From assembly GCA_020809705.1 (NCBI GenBank), contig CP085828.1:2604001-2668000 (forward strand): a stretch of DNA of 64,000 bases, read 5' to 3'. This document shows, one piece after another, positions 12,377 through 23,659 of the stretch (positions within the stretch are counted from its first letter, which is position 1; each line of letters begins with the position of its first letter). Below the pieces are notes generated by a model. That model was not told where the DNA came from. It saw only the letters and a list, made by a program, of their open reading frames with translations, and did not search any database. The translations under genes and the position numbers were made by a program. The DNA comes from Calonectria ilicicola. Taxonomy: Eukaryota; Ascomycota; Sordariomycetes; Hypocreales; Nectriaceae.

Positions 12377-15300
12377 ATGACTACCCTTCACGAGATGGAT
12401 GAGTTCGTCGACTGGGACAAGGCCGGCGATGCCTTGGGCAATGCCTTCCAGGACAACGCCCTTGCTGGTCTGACATCTCAGCCTGACGGCACCGACAACA
12501 TCGACCTCGTCTTGGCAAATGTCAATGAAGACGACTTTAGTTTCTGCGCCCTCCAGCATTTCTCAGAAAACAACTTCCCGATTCCTGACATCCCCACTGC
12601 TCCCACCGACATGGAACTAGCTGCATTGGCCTGGGACTTCCCAGAAACGCCCTGCACCAACTGCGCCCTTGGTGGTTTCTCTTGCAAGACTATCCGCGAG
12701 GGTCAGTACAAGGGATTTTGCACGAGCTGCGTTGCCTTGAGCATTCAATGTAGTTTCGCCGCTGGCAGCTCCACTATCGATCTGGACAAGATGGCCTTCC
12801 CCGCTGATCAATGGATGGCATCTGACCTTCAGCAGACCGTTGGTGCTTCTGACGATATCCAGGATGAGTCCCTAAAGTCATCCCGGAACAACTCTGCAAC
12901 AGACCTGTTCAACTTGGCCGATGGTGCGGCCAAGCCCCCTCCAAAGATTGGTGCTCGATTTTCCAGAGAGTCTGTTCGTATCCTGAAGAATTGGCTTTCA
13001 ACTCATAACCGCCATCCATATCCCAGTGACGAAGAGAAAGATATGCTTCAGCGACAGACTGGTCTTAACAAGACCCAAATTACGAATTGGCTTGCCAATG
13101 CTCGCCGCCGTGGCAAAGTTCAGGCACAAGCCCCTCGTTCTACCTCTCCACACTACAACTCTTGGTCCGGACCCATTGATATCCCACGTCGTCGGGGCAC
13201 TCCTGCTCTTGAGTCGATGAACCGACGCGGTACTCCATCATTCGAGACCATGAACCCACTTCAGCGTTGGGAGCACTCCCCTCCAGAGAACGAACCGGCC
13301 TCTGTCACTGCTATTGCTAGGGCCGTTACCGCCTCTTCATCCGGTCTTTCGTCCGGCCTCAACAGCCCTTACAGCTTCAATTACACCGATGATGGCTCGG
13401 GCAGGTCTCTTTGCAACCAGTCATCGGTTAGCAGTTTGGGAACCTCTCACTCCAGCAATGGATCCTTCGGCTCTGCCTACTCCCACGGGTCGCGCAACTC
13501 CTGGGGTTCGTTGGGCTCAGCCCCTTTCAACAGCCGTAGTCGACGTCGCCGTCGCCGCAAGGCAACGGGCAAACCCGGCGCTGAGACGACCACTGGTCTG
13601 TCAGCGCCTCTCAAGACCTTCCAGTGTACATTCTGTACCGAAACGTTCCGAACAAAGCACGACTGGCAGAGACATGAAAAATCTCTGCATTTGTCGTTGG
13701 AACGATGGGTCTGCTCTCCTCACGGACCTCGCGCCGTCAACCCAGAAAACGGGCAATTGTCTTGCGTATTCTGTGGCTTGGCTAATCCTGATGATGAGCA
13801 CATCGAAAGCCACAACCACTCGGCATGCCAAGAGCGATCGGCAGAAGAGAGGACGTTCTATCGAAAAGACCATCTCAACCAGCATTTGCGCCTGGTTCAC
13901 AACATCAAGTTTTTGGATTGGTCAATGAAATCTTGGAAGGTTGCCACTCCGGAGATCCGATCTCGGTGCGGTTTCTGCGGTATCGTGATGGATACATGGA
14001 CCATACGAGTCGATCATCTGGCGGAGCATTTCAAGACTGGTTATTCCATGGCTGACTGGAAGGGTGACTGGGGTTTTGAAGTCCCTGTACTCGACATGGT
14101 CGAGAACTCTATCCCACCTTGTATGAGACCTCTGCAGTATCCTGTAGATCAGCTTAAACCATCTAACTTTTGAAAATAGATCTCATTCATTATGAACGGA
14201 CGTCCCCATTGCCATATGTAGCAAACCATTCTCCACCAGAATCACCTCGGAACGCCTACGAACTGATTAAACTCGAGCTAGCCTACTTCATGGCAAACTA
14301 CGAGGACCAAAACGGACGACTACCAACGGACGACGAACTAATGGTTGAAGGTTGTCGTATTATTTTCGCCAGCGAATTGTTATCTATACGAGGAATCGCA
14401 ACACTGCCCTCATGGCTTCGTGACATTATCATGAGTTCGGATGAACTGGCCCAAAAAGCCCGTTTCGGTCCCCTTCGTGGTGCCGTTGAAAACAGGCTTG
14501 CCTCACTTAAAATTAACGGCAAGGACAACTTGTTCGAGGAGTGTCCCATGGAGGTACAGCTCCAAGAGTTTGTCAGAGCAAAGAAGATGCTGGGCCTAAC
14601 AGCCATGGACGATGAGCTCCAAGAAGAGGCTTGTCGAATTGTTGGCCGTGTTGAGGAAGTGTCTACACACCCCTCCGAAAACATTGCTAACTGGCTGCTA
14701 CGACTCGTTACGTCCTCTACGCACTGGCTTGCCGCTTTCCGACGCAGGGCGCATCTGCCTCGCAGCGAGGATGTCAAGGACCACATGTATCGATCAACTG
14801 ACACGACGCTGATTGATTCAACCATCCATAGTTATTCTCGTCTGGAAGGAGAATTGGCAAACTACCTCAAAGCTCAGCGACTGATAGGATTAGAGCCAAC
14901 AGACGAGGATTTGCAGCGAGAAGCCCGTATCATTATCTATGAATTCGATGACGGCTGGAACCAAACAGCCGCGGACAACGTCGCCTGGCTCACAGGTTTC
15001 AAGGGGCGACACCCAGCAGCAACCAACAGCTCTCCTTCATTTTCCACTCAAGCAAGCACTCAATCTACAATGGCAGGATCACCTCTTACCAAAACCACAA
15101 CAAGATCACCAGAGAATGCGAAGGGCGCCTCATGCGAGAACATCATGGGCGGCGCTTCAGAATTTCTCCGAATCGGACCATTCTTCCTCAATGACGCCAA
15201 CTGCTACCGGCGACTGGCACGGGAGCTCGCGCGATGGGTCTCTTCAACAATGTCACCCAATAACCCCAACCAGCATGTACCTACCGATGCTGAATTGCAG

Positions 15301-16070
15301 TATCAATCGCGCTGGATTCTTTACGATGAGTAAGCTTTTCAAGCATTCACTAACTCGAGACAATGGGCTAACAAGATATTAGTGACGACCCATGGAACCA
15401 GACTGCTGCCGACAACGCAGAGTGGCTGTTGCGCTTTAAGCGCCAGGTCGGCATTATAAAGGAGGACGGCCCAGGTCTGCCAGATGGCAGCACATGGGCA
15501 CTCGAGCAGGGTGGCACTGGGTTTGCGCCACCTTATGCTTTCCCTAGCACGGCCTTGGAGCCATTCAACAATGTTGTCCAAGTGCAAATGAACCAAGGGG
15601 CCAAGTCGTTCCCTGCAGGCCAATGCGGCGCGAACAGCTACCTTGAGACCCTGACATCTCAGGACGCACGCCCGGCCAAGATTTTCTGTTCTCGCGAACT
15701 TGAGCGTGGGCTCATGGAGTTTGTCGAGAATCACGTGGCCAGCACCGGACGCATGCCTTCAGATGCCATGATGCAATCCCGCGGAAGACAAATTCTCAAT
15801 TCCAGCACGACGGCAGCCGAGGACCCCACGTTGATGGACAAGTTCAAAGACATGATGAAGGATAAATTCCCACAAGCTAGTCCATCAGAGAATTCGGTTT
15901 TACCCGAAAACATGGATATAAATATATCAGACGAGGACGTCAACAACATCTTGCAAGACATGAATTTTGAGTTTGACGCTCAGGATTTTGGCGGCGTTTC
16001 ATTGGCAGGCATTGAAGGGTTACAACATGAAGGAGGCGTGAGCTTGAACATGAATGCGTTTAAGGACTAG
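12377..16070 (+). CDS. Homeobox and C2H2 zinc-finger transcription factor with tandem C-terminal repeats
   Basis: Exons 12377-14120, 14180-15329 and 15383-16070 give 1193 residues; the start has a good context (TTACCATGA). Residues 93-125 hold six cysteines spaced CX2CX6CX11CX2CX6C, the spacing of a Zn2Cys6 cluster but without its usual basic residues. Residues about 192-247 are a TALE-type homeodomain with the recognition-helix signature WLANARRR near residue 236. Residues about 414-440 form a classical C2H2 finger, followed by further Cys/His pairs. The Ser/Gly-rich segment between them contains a basic run (SRRRRRRK). From about residue 595 onward, roughly five degenerate units recur with a core like LPTDDELxxEGCRII and, in two copies, WNQTAADN. 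It is a nuclear DNA-binding regulator of unknown targets. The second and third exon joins are supported by continuation of the repeats across the splice sites. Confidence 0.9.
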
Positions 16071-17429
16071 GGTCCGCTTTACACGATTGAGGAGGCGTTT
16101 GTGATGGGAGATTAAAACGACGTCGGGAAAAGGGGGGGCTGAGGGCTGAGGTTGATATGGCTTATGATGACGAACATGGTATCTTTTTTTTTTACTGGGC
16201 ACTAGGCACTACTTCCTATTCCATACATGACATGGCAAGGGAAGCCAAGGCAAGGTGAAGGCGAAGCAAAGCAAAGCAAAGCAAGGCGGGGAGGCGGTCT
16301 TGACGAAAATGGTTTTAGCAAATGACACACAACCGAGAAGTTGTCTAAATTCTGCATAGGAAAGGGGTTTTTTTAATGATAATGCCCTCAACACCGGCAA
16401 ATCCGATTTATGATATCACGGCTAATCAATTCACGACTTGGCGCGAAGATGACGATGCTCAATGTGCAGAAGCGACCGTTCAGCGGCCGCCCCGTGCGTG
16501 CGGCGTGGGGATGTCATGTCACCTTGCAATCCTACGCGGATCCATCTGCATTTGCCATTGATTTGGATGACAGGGAGCCCCCCCGCTCCGCTGTTGCGCC
16601 CTCGTACAATACACCCCTTGGAAGACTGTGCCTCTGCGACTTATTTGACCCTTTGTTATCAGAGAACTTGAGCTGCTCGCGAAAATACCAATTTGACGAG
16701 GGGAAACGAAAAAAAGAAAGAACACTAGAAAAGGGATCGTGTATCTGAACCATTTCGGCTACTCATCTTATTTATCTAATCTCTATTCGTTTATTTATAA
16801 ACTGACTGGGGCACGATGCGAAAAAGTAGAGGGGGGACAATCTCTTCAGGGGTCGTCCTGCACATATATCGGCAACAGTCCAATCGTAAGGGCCATCCGT
16901 CCCACCGTGTACGTACGTTGTGGTGACCTTTTTTTTTTTTTTTTTTTTTTTTAGTGGGTGGCTCCTCTGCGTCCCATCGGACGCCCACACCACCGGATCG
17001 TGTTCCCATAAATCGATCAAGCTTCCAGAACGGTGTTCGTCCGAGCCGTGTGTGGCTATATGACCTTTTCCCCTCGCTTTTTTCCTTTGTAGGCATATTC
17101 TCGCTTTATTACTGTTTCTTTTCTTCTTCCTGCACGACTAAGCCTCATCAAGGCTACGTGGCAACGAATCTCACGGAATCATTACTTTACTCCTTTTTAA
17201 TTCACTGCGGGGAAGATACTGAGAGAAAGAAAGAGAGGCCAGACGCCAGCGTGATTATTCTTTTTTTTTTTATCTTATATAATAAACCGACGGGGACTTT
17301 TTTTTTTTTTTTTGCAACCAAACTCAGCGGGTATATCACCGCCACGGTGACTTGGGGCGCAGGCGCTGTCGCTAATCGCTAATCGTTATCGCATCGCGCA
17401 GCCGCGGCTCTTGTAGCTTCGTCTTGACA
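16071..17429. other. Intergenic region with homopolymer and short tandem repeats
   Basis: No gene is supported. It contains a (GCAAA)4-like run at 16266-16284, an uninterrupted T24 tract at 16929-16952 and further T-runs near 17263 and 17299. The right part is presumably the promoter of the gene at 17430. Confidence 0.5.
16929..16952 (+). repeat. T24 homopolymer
   Basis: Twenty-four consecutive T residues, read directly. It could be a nucleosome-depleting poly(dA:dT) promoter tract or the tail of an old retro-insertion. Its length would be unreliable in sequencing. Confidence 0.85.
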
Positions 17430-18452
17430 ATGCCCACGTATCTCTGCCACGGGTTTCGGTGGCACAGACGCGATATTCGAGTCTTTGTCATTCTCAATGA
17501 CCTTGAAGACGCCGCCCCGAACTGGGTTATCGCGCCGGCCACCTCGTTCGCCATCCTCTCACAATTCAGCACCCTCTACAGCTTCTTACCTGAGCCACTC
17601 CCGCCTCCGCCTCCACCTCCACCTCCGCTAGCCAAGAGGCCGCAATCACCGCTGGCATATGATCCAGGCGTCGGCCTCAGTCATCGAGATGATGACCACT
17701 CGATTCCTCCGCCGCGGGTTGCTGCAGCCAAGGACCCGGTACTCATGAATTCGTGGTCCCCAGTGAAGCTGCTTGAGGAGTTTGACCCGGAGGACATGAG
17801 CATGCCCAGCCGACCCTATGCATATGTTGCCGACTACGTGGTGCGCATCGACCTCAGCGTCGACCTGACGGATGAGATGAACAAGTACCGGAAGCAGCAG
17901 CAGAGCGAGTGGTTCAATCGATTGCGGGATGAGCTCCAGAAGGGTGAGGACATACGCTGGTATGTCGTCGTGTGTGGGGATGAGGTGAGGGAAGTGCCTG
18001 GAGCCAGCGACAGTGAGGACTCTTTCGACAGCGACGACGACGACATGAATGCCCAGATGGACATCATCCCCGACGGCTTGAGACCACCGCCTCTGAGGCC
18101 CAGCATGGAGCAGCGACCGAGGACTAGCCCAGCGATGCCATTAGCCATGTCATCCACCACTAGCCTCCCCTTGCGGCCCTCACCACTCAGTTCTCACCCA
18201 GCCAACCCCCCACCCCAGGTGCCCCCCAAACCCATCTGCGACAAACAGCTGCCTTCAAACCCACCCCTCAAAAGCAAAAAGTCGATGGCGGAAGGATTCA
18301 GGAGGCTGTTTGGGAAAAGGGAGCCTACGTCCAGGAAGGAGTCCTCATCACGAAAGGAAGCAACATCGAGAAGCGATGGGCACATGAGAAAAGAGGCGCC
18401 ACCACGCGCAGATGACGCATTGAAAAGACCCGCCACCGCAAAAAGGCGATGA
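17430..18452 (+). CDS. Conserved fungal protein of unknown function, proline-rich
   Basis: One exon, 340 residues, starting at the ATG of MPTYLCHGFRWHRR. The N-terminal 60 residues look like a folded domain (RVFVILNDLEDAAPNWVIAP) of a kind I associate with widespread ascomycete proteins sometimes labelled developmental regulators; I cannot name the function. A run of about nine prolines follows near residue 60. A second ordered segment (AYVADYVVRIDLSVDL) comes next, then an acidic serine stretch (SDSEDSFDSDDDD) and a lysine/arginine/serine-rich tail that could be a nuclear or membrane-binding region. No signal peptide or membrane span is visible. The domain-tail layout suggests a regulatory scaffold, but this is inference only. 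Confidence 0.75.
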   Translation: MPTYLCHGFRWHRRDIRVFVILNDLEDAAPNWVIAPATSFAILSQFSTLYSFLPEPLPPPPPPPPPLAKRPQSPLAYDPGVGLSHRDDDHSIPPPRVAAAKDPVLMNSWSPVKLLEEFDPEDMSMPSRPYAYVADYVVRIDLSVDLTDEMNKYRKQQQSEWFNRLRDELQKGEDIRWYVVVCGDEVREVPGASDSEDSFDSDDDDMNAQMDIIPDGLRPPPLRPSMEQRPRTSPAMPLAMSSTTSLPLRPSPLSSHPANPPPQVPPKPICDKQLPSNPPLKSKKSMAEGFRRLFGKREPTSRKESSSRKEATSRSDGHMRKEAPPRADDALKRPATAKRR

Positions 18453-19457
18453 TTTATATATACCGACAAAAAAAAAATTCACTATTAAGGGATGATGAGA
18501 TTATGTTTTTTTGGTTTGTTTGGGATGGTTGGCAAACAGGGAGAAAAAGCATGACAGTATATTTTTTTTATTATAACCTTTCCAGGTCTTTTGGGGGAAA
18601 GGATGACGATCTTTTTTTTTATTCTGTTTTCTTTTCATTTATTTTTCTTTGCGGAACAGTCAGTATGTTACTTATGAACTTTTTAATTTGGTTCACGGAT
18701 GTCTATAAATGTGAGCATTGGCTCATTCGTCGGAGAGAGGAGGGTAATTAGTCAAGTCATGAGCGAAGCCCACAAGGGACGGTGGATGAACAAGGATGGG
18801 GGCCAAGTGTGCCCAAAACATCATGACATTTCCATCATGATACCTCAGTTTGTAAATAGAGAAGAAAACACCCGTGATGATTATACTTGCCATTATAACA
18901 TATTAATAATATAATTACTCCCCTCCCCCCTTGTCGGTATTGAAAAAAAAGTATTAAACCGGAATTAATTGCACTTTTCATAAAACCGCTGCCCCATCCA
19001 AGCAACGCAACCGGCGGCGCATTGTCGTCGATCACATTGCCCACCCGCCGAAAGTTCGCGTCACGTGTATCCTAATACACCACTCTAAACTCAGAACCTA
19101 GCCAACGGGAAGCTGGAGGGACGAAATATACAACGTCTCGTGTCCACACCATCCATCCACCGGGGACCAGGATGACCTCTCGGCTCGTGACCCTGTAGCC
19201 GTCCGCCTCGCCTCGTCCCGCCCGGCGCGCACCGGTCGCTATATTGACGTCGATCAACGTTGTCGTCGTCGTCGCCGCCGCCGTCGCTGTCGTCGACATT
19301 GATCCGTTCCCCCGCTGTCTCGCGGCGCCCGCGACCCCTTTTTATTAACTCTCCAGCCCTGTCCCCTTCCGACGTCCGAGCGATCGAAACACCCCAAGTC
19401 CCGTGTCTTGGCCAACATCCGCTTGCGCTGCCCATTGTCTGCCGTCCGCCCGTCCCG
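18453..19457. other. Intergenic region
   Basis: The left half is AT-rich with T- and A-runs, probably the 3' flank of the preceding gene. The right half (from about 19000) is GC-rich and includes a run of GTC/GCC triplets near 19259-19300, probably the leader of the transporter gene. No gene is supported. Confidence 0.5.
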
Positions 19458-21305
19458 ATGGCTCACCCCGAACACCGCGAGGGCGGAGTCCCCGCCGGGT
19501 CCTTCGCCCAGACGACGGCCCAATTCGACCTCGACGACACAGATGAGGAGGAGGAGCTGCAGGCCGTCATGGCGAGCGATGACGACGCTTCTGATATGCA
19601 CGACCGAGACCGCAGAGCGGTAGGGGGGGGACCCAGCCTGGTCTGGGACGACCACAACAACCATCTCCAGCCGCTGGTTGCGCGGCGGTCCAGCGCGGGC
19701 TCCATGGCCAGTTACCGGCTGTATACTCCCGACGAGGACATTGCCGTGCGGCGCAAGTTTGACCGCAAGCTCGTCCTGTTCGTTGCGCTCCTATTCATGT
19801 TGAGCTTTCTCGATCGGTCAAGTGAGTTGTGAATAAAAAGACTGCCATCTAAGCGAAGTGTGTGCGGTGTGCTAACGCAAAGTCGCAATCCAGATATTGG
19901 CAACGCCCGCATCGCAGGCATGGACGAGGATCTTCAGACGGATCCGCCTCGGGAAGACTGGTATGAATGGACGCTCACGGCCTTTTACATCACTTATATT
20001 GCCTTTGAGTGGATGTCGCTTCTGTGGAAGATCATCCCTGCCCACATCTTTGTCTCCATGGTGGTGCTTACGTGGGGTCTAACGGCCTCGCTGCAGGCCA
20101 TTGCCACGTCTTACCCTGTTCTGATTGCCTTGCGGATCCTGCTTGGCATCGGCGAGGCAGGCTTCACAGGGATTCCTTTCTACTTGAGTTTCTTCTTCAG
20201 GCGGGACGAGCTGGCTTTCCGAACCGCCATTTTTATATCCGGTGAGTTTTAACCGAGTGAAGAGAATCAAGGCTGTGCATTACAAGGTTCGGTTTGACTT
20301 ACATTGACATGACTTTTCCTAGCGGCCCCTCTGGCCACCAGCTTCGCATCCACCCTCGCCTGGATCATCGTCAAGTTTGCAGAACTCAGCCCTATTGCCC
20401 CCTGGCGGCTGCTCTTCCTAGTTGAGGGCTTCCCCTCGGTCATTGCCGCCGTCTTCGCATGGCATATCATCCCGGACTCGCCCCAGACGGCCCCTTATCT
20501 CACCCGGCGGGAGAAGAAAGTCGCCCGGTTACGTCTCCGCCATGAAAAGTCCACCTCGTCCAAGTCCAAGCCAGCCTCGGGCCTCCGAGTCCGCGATGTA
20601 GCCGCCGTATTCCGCGATCCCATTGCATGGATCACCGCGGCCATGTTCTTCCTGACCAACATGGCCTACTCGTCGCTCCCCGTGTTCCTCCCCAAGATCC
20701 TGCACGAGATGGGCCATGACACCCTCACCGCCCAGGCCCTCAGCGCACCCCCGTACCTCGTTGCCTTTGTCATCGTCCTCTTCACCTCCCACATGTCCGA
20801 CCGCCTCCAGGCCCGTACCGTGCCACTCATCTTCCATGCGCTTGCCTCGGCTGGTGGCTATGCCCTCCTAGCGCTGGCCAAGCCCCTCAACCTCCCCCAC
20901 TTTCTCCGCTACTTTGCCGTGTATCCCGCTGCCATCGGCTTCTTCAACGTCGTCACCCTGGTCATCACTTGGAGCATCAACAATCAGAACAGTGAGAGCC
21001 GCCAGGGAGGCGGCTTCGCCCTCCTCCAGGTCATTGGCCAGTGCGGGCCGCTCATTGGGACTCGCCTCTACCCTGACCGCGATGCCCCGTACTACATCCA
21101 CGGCATGTCGACTTGTGCGATAGCCATGCTCAGCGTTGCATTTTTAGCGTTTGCTTTACGAAGATACTTGATACATCTAAACGGCAAATTAGACCAGGCC
21201 GAGTCTGAGAGGCTGGCCGATGGAACTGCCATTGAAGAAGAGGGCCTAGTTGGCACAGGGAAGCGAAATCCCGATCCTGCCACCGCTTTCCGATACATGT
21301 TATAG
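19458..21305 (+). CDS. MFS transporter, anion:cation symporter (Dal5/Tna1-like) family
   Basis: Exons 19458-19821, 19894-20241 and 20323-21305 give 564 residues. The N-terminus is a long acidic, probably cytoplasmic region. The first membrane span ends in FLDRSNIGNA, the family signature that is restored exactly by splicing the first intron; a second hallmark, ILLGIGEAGFTGIPFYLS, follows near residue 220. About 12 membrane segments can be traced, with a charged central loop (RREKKVARLRLRHEK) between the two halves. Relatives import carboxylate-type substrates such as allantoate, nicotinate or pantothenate across the plasma membrane by proton symport. The substrate here cannot be told from sequence. 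Exon 3 is notably GC-rich. Confidence 0.9.
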
Positions 21306-21474
21306 GATTTATGCATTAGAAGCCCATACAGGCCGGATAGGATATCCCCGAGTCACAGGTTTCCCATTAAGATCTTATACGAAGTCAGTTTATTTAGCTG
21401 CATCCAGCATCTATACCTTGCCGATACCCATTAATAATATAATCGCATAAAGCCAATGTCCTGTGTGAATTACT

Positions 21475-22884
21475 TCATTCGCCTTCTCTCCTGAATGATG
21501 CGCCAAACTTCATCCACTCCGGTGCGCGATACAATTCGACGCCTTCTCTCCACCACATCTCATGCCCATAGCGGCTCCGCTCGAGAGAAAAAGTGCCGAA
21601 TCCCTTCTTAAACTTGCCCTTGATAGCATCACCTGGCTTGTTCCGGCGACGGAGGGCCTTCCATGCAGCATACTGCCGTTTTTCCTCCTCGCGTTGTCGT
21701 TTTACCAACTCATAGGCTCGACTGAATCGGCTAGCACTACCGTGATATGCGTTGCTTGCAAACTTCTTGATATCAAGCCGAGTCTTCTTTGTGAATGGCC
21801 GCGTGAGGCTTCGAAGTGAAAATTGAGATGTTTTTCGTTTTGCTCCCCGAGGTAGGCTTTGCTGTTGCACTGGCTGAGGATGGCTCTCTACAACAAGGTT
21901 CTCTGCAGCAGGGCTATCAACAGCAGGGCTATCAACAGCTCCATCATATCCATCAAAGTGCAATTTGACCGCGGAGATTTTCTTCTGAGTGCATGGCCGT
22001 TGCGTAATATGGGATTCGCCAAAGAGCTCTTCACAACTACCAAAGGTTTTCCGCTGACATGGGGAGCCTTCTTCTGAGCTAGTGTCAAGTTCAAATTTGC
22101 GGTAGGATTCAATCGGCTGTCGTTCGCCCTTCCATTGTGTAATAGCCGCTTCTGCTTCTGCAATGGGTTCCTTGTTACTGCTCGCTGCACTTGCAGTTCG
22201 AGCCTTGGATGATGATGATTTCGAACTAAACCCGGCTTGATGCCCGTTGTATTTTCCGTACTGCTCTAGATTGGATAAGCTGAGCTTATAGTCAAACGAC
22301 GATGGAAAGATCGGAGACTGAATCCTGGTAGACTGTATTCCCTTAGAAGGATATGTTGAAGACGAACTTCGCACTCGGTTAATCTGATAGTCTGGAGATG
22401 GCGAGTCAAGGGAAGGCGATCTCAAGTTTTGGTCAACTAGCTTCAGAAGATTGGTCTGTTCCGCTAGCAATTCTGCGAGAGGCGATGGGGATGGAGTCTT
22501 AAGCAGGGACCCGAAATCAACAGGCTCTGCCTAGTCAGCTTGCTCATCTTGGGTATGCTCCAGCGTTCCCATAGGAAGAATCACGCTCTTTGGGAGAGGC
22601 AGAGGTGACTTGAGACCCCAAGTGGTCGAATTAGCTATGTCAGGCGGGCTTTGTGTACCCAGAGCTGTTTTGTCCTCAGTGGACCCTGGATTTGAATTCT
22701 CACTGTCGATAGAATGGCAAGCAACGCTTCTCCCGGTTGCACGCTTCCGCGGACGATGTCGTGGACGTGGTAGGATGGCGGCTCTCTTGAGTGAACAGGT
22801 AGGGTTGGGTCTGGATTCGGCAGCAGTTGTTTTGGAGATACCATTTGCAGATGATGAGATGTGAGGGTTGAGACTTTCAGGCAT
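21475..22884 (-). CDS. Unrecognised basic, serine-rich protein with an in-frame TAG
   Basis: An open frame starts at ATG 22884 (context CACCATG) and meets a TAG at 22531-22533. The same frame then stays open for 352 more codons to 21475. The two parts belong together: both are Ser/Pro-rich, basic and share composition. One reading is a 54-nt intron (22531-22584) that removes the TAG in frame and gives 451 residues, but its donor GTGATT is weak and the CTGAC branch site sits too close to the acceptor. The other reading is a genuine nonsense mutation. The C-terminal 120 residues are arginine/lysine-rich with a KRQREEEKRQYAAWKALRRR helix and a conserved-looking end (YGHEMWWREGVELYRAPEWM). A short duplication (VDSPAVDSPA) lies mid-protein. 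No family is recognised; nuclear location is guessed from charge. Confidence 0.6.
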
Positions 22885-23296
22885 GGTGAACTGACGGAAT
22901 AATATCTCAAAGAGATAATGGACTCGATAGTCATGAGAATGCGAGATGCTACTGGGAGAAAAGTTGACAAGTTTGCTTTGGCCAAAACGAGGTTAGAAGT
23001 CAGTGTGTTGTCTGGCTCTTTCCAACGTTCATCAGATTTACACAAGCAGGTGCCTACTGCCTACCCTAAAATGTCATACAAAATCAATAGGCATCGACAA
23101 CTGCTAGTAGAAGGGGAAAGAATACATCATGTACATGATTAAAGGGACAATAAACTCGCATCTGGATAGTCTTCTCTATATTGAGTGATGAGCCGATGGG
23201 GAAATAGCTTAACATCTGTCTGCAAATTACTATGAAGCAAAAAAAATCCAATTGTACCATGAGCAAAAAGTAAAGCTGAAGGGCGCTGTGAGACTT
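22885..23296. other. Intergenic region between the minus-strand gene and the tRNA
   Basis: No gene is seen. A stretch of five Ts on the minus strand (forward A-run near 23266) lies about 30 bases beyond the tRNA and would fit a Pol III terminator. Confidence 0.4.
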
Positions 23297-23392
23297 TGCT
23301 CCCGGCAGGGCTTGAACCTGCGACCTTCGCATCACCAACACTTGTAAATCGAAGTATTAGTACGAAGCTCTAACCAACTGAGCTACGGAAGC
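23297..23392 (-). tRNA. tRNA-Ile(AAT) with 22-nt intron
   Basis: Read on the minus strand, a full cloverleaf forms. The acceptor arms GCTTCCG and CGGGAGC pair with one wobble, followed by discriminator A. The D stem is GCTC/GAGC, the anticodon stem TCGTA/TGCGA, and the T arm GCAGG-TTCAAGC-CCTGC. The anticodon loop reads CTAATA-[intron]-A, placing U at 33, anticodon AAT and the intron one base 3' of the anticodon, the canonical position. Mature length is 74 nt without CCA. The internal boxes (TAGCTCAGTTGG and GGTTCAAGC) serve as the Pol III promoter. Confidence 0.93.
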
Positions 23393-23659
23393 CATCCAAC
23401 TTTGGTGACTGTTGGGTGCGTTATTTTTTACTATGTTACCAAAGAAGTTGGTCACCCGACTCAGTGGGGCCAAACCTAGATTTGGTCCCAAGTCACAAAT
23501 GCAAATGTGTGTTTAAGGGAAAAACTTTGAGAGGATGCGAATGTTGATTAATTATAAACCCATTAACCCCGACAATAAATCTATTACCTTTAACAGAGCC
23601 TACATGCGACTGGTCGCGTCACTTTTCTAACCCCACATCCGGATGAAACCACAACTTCA

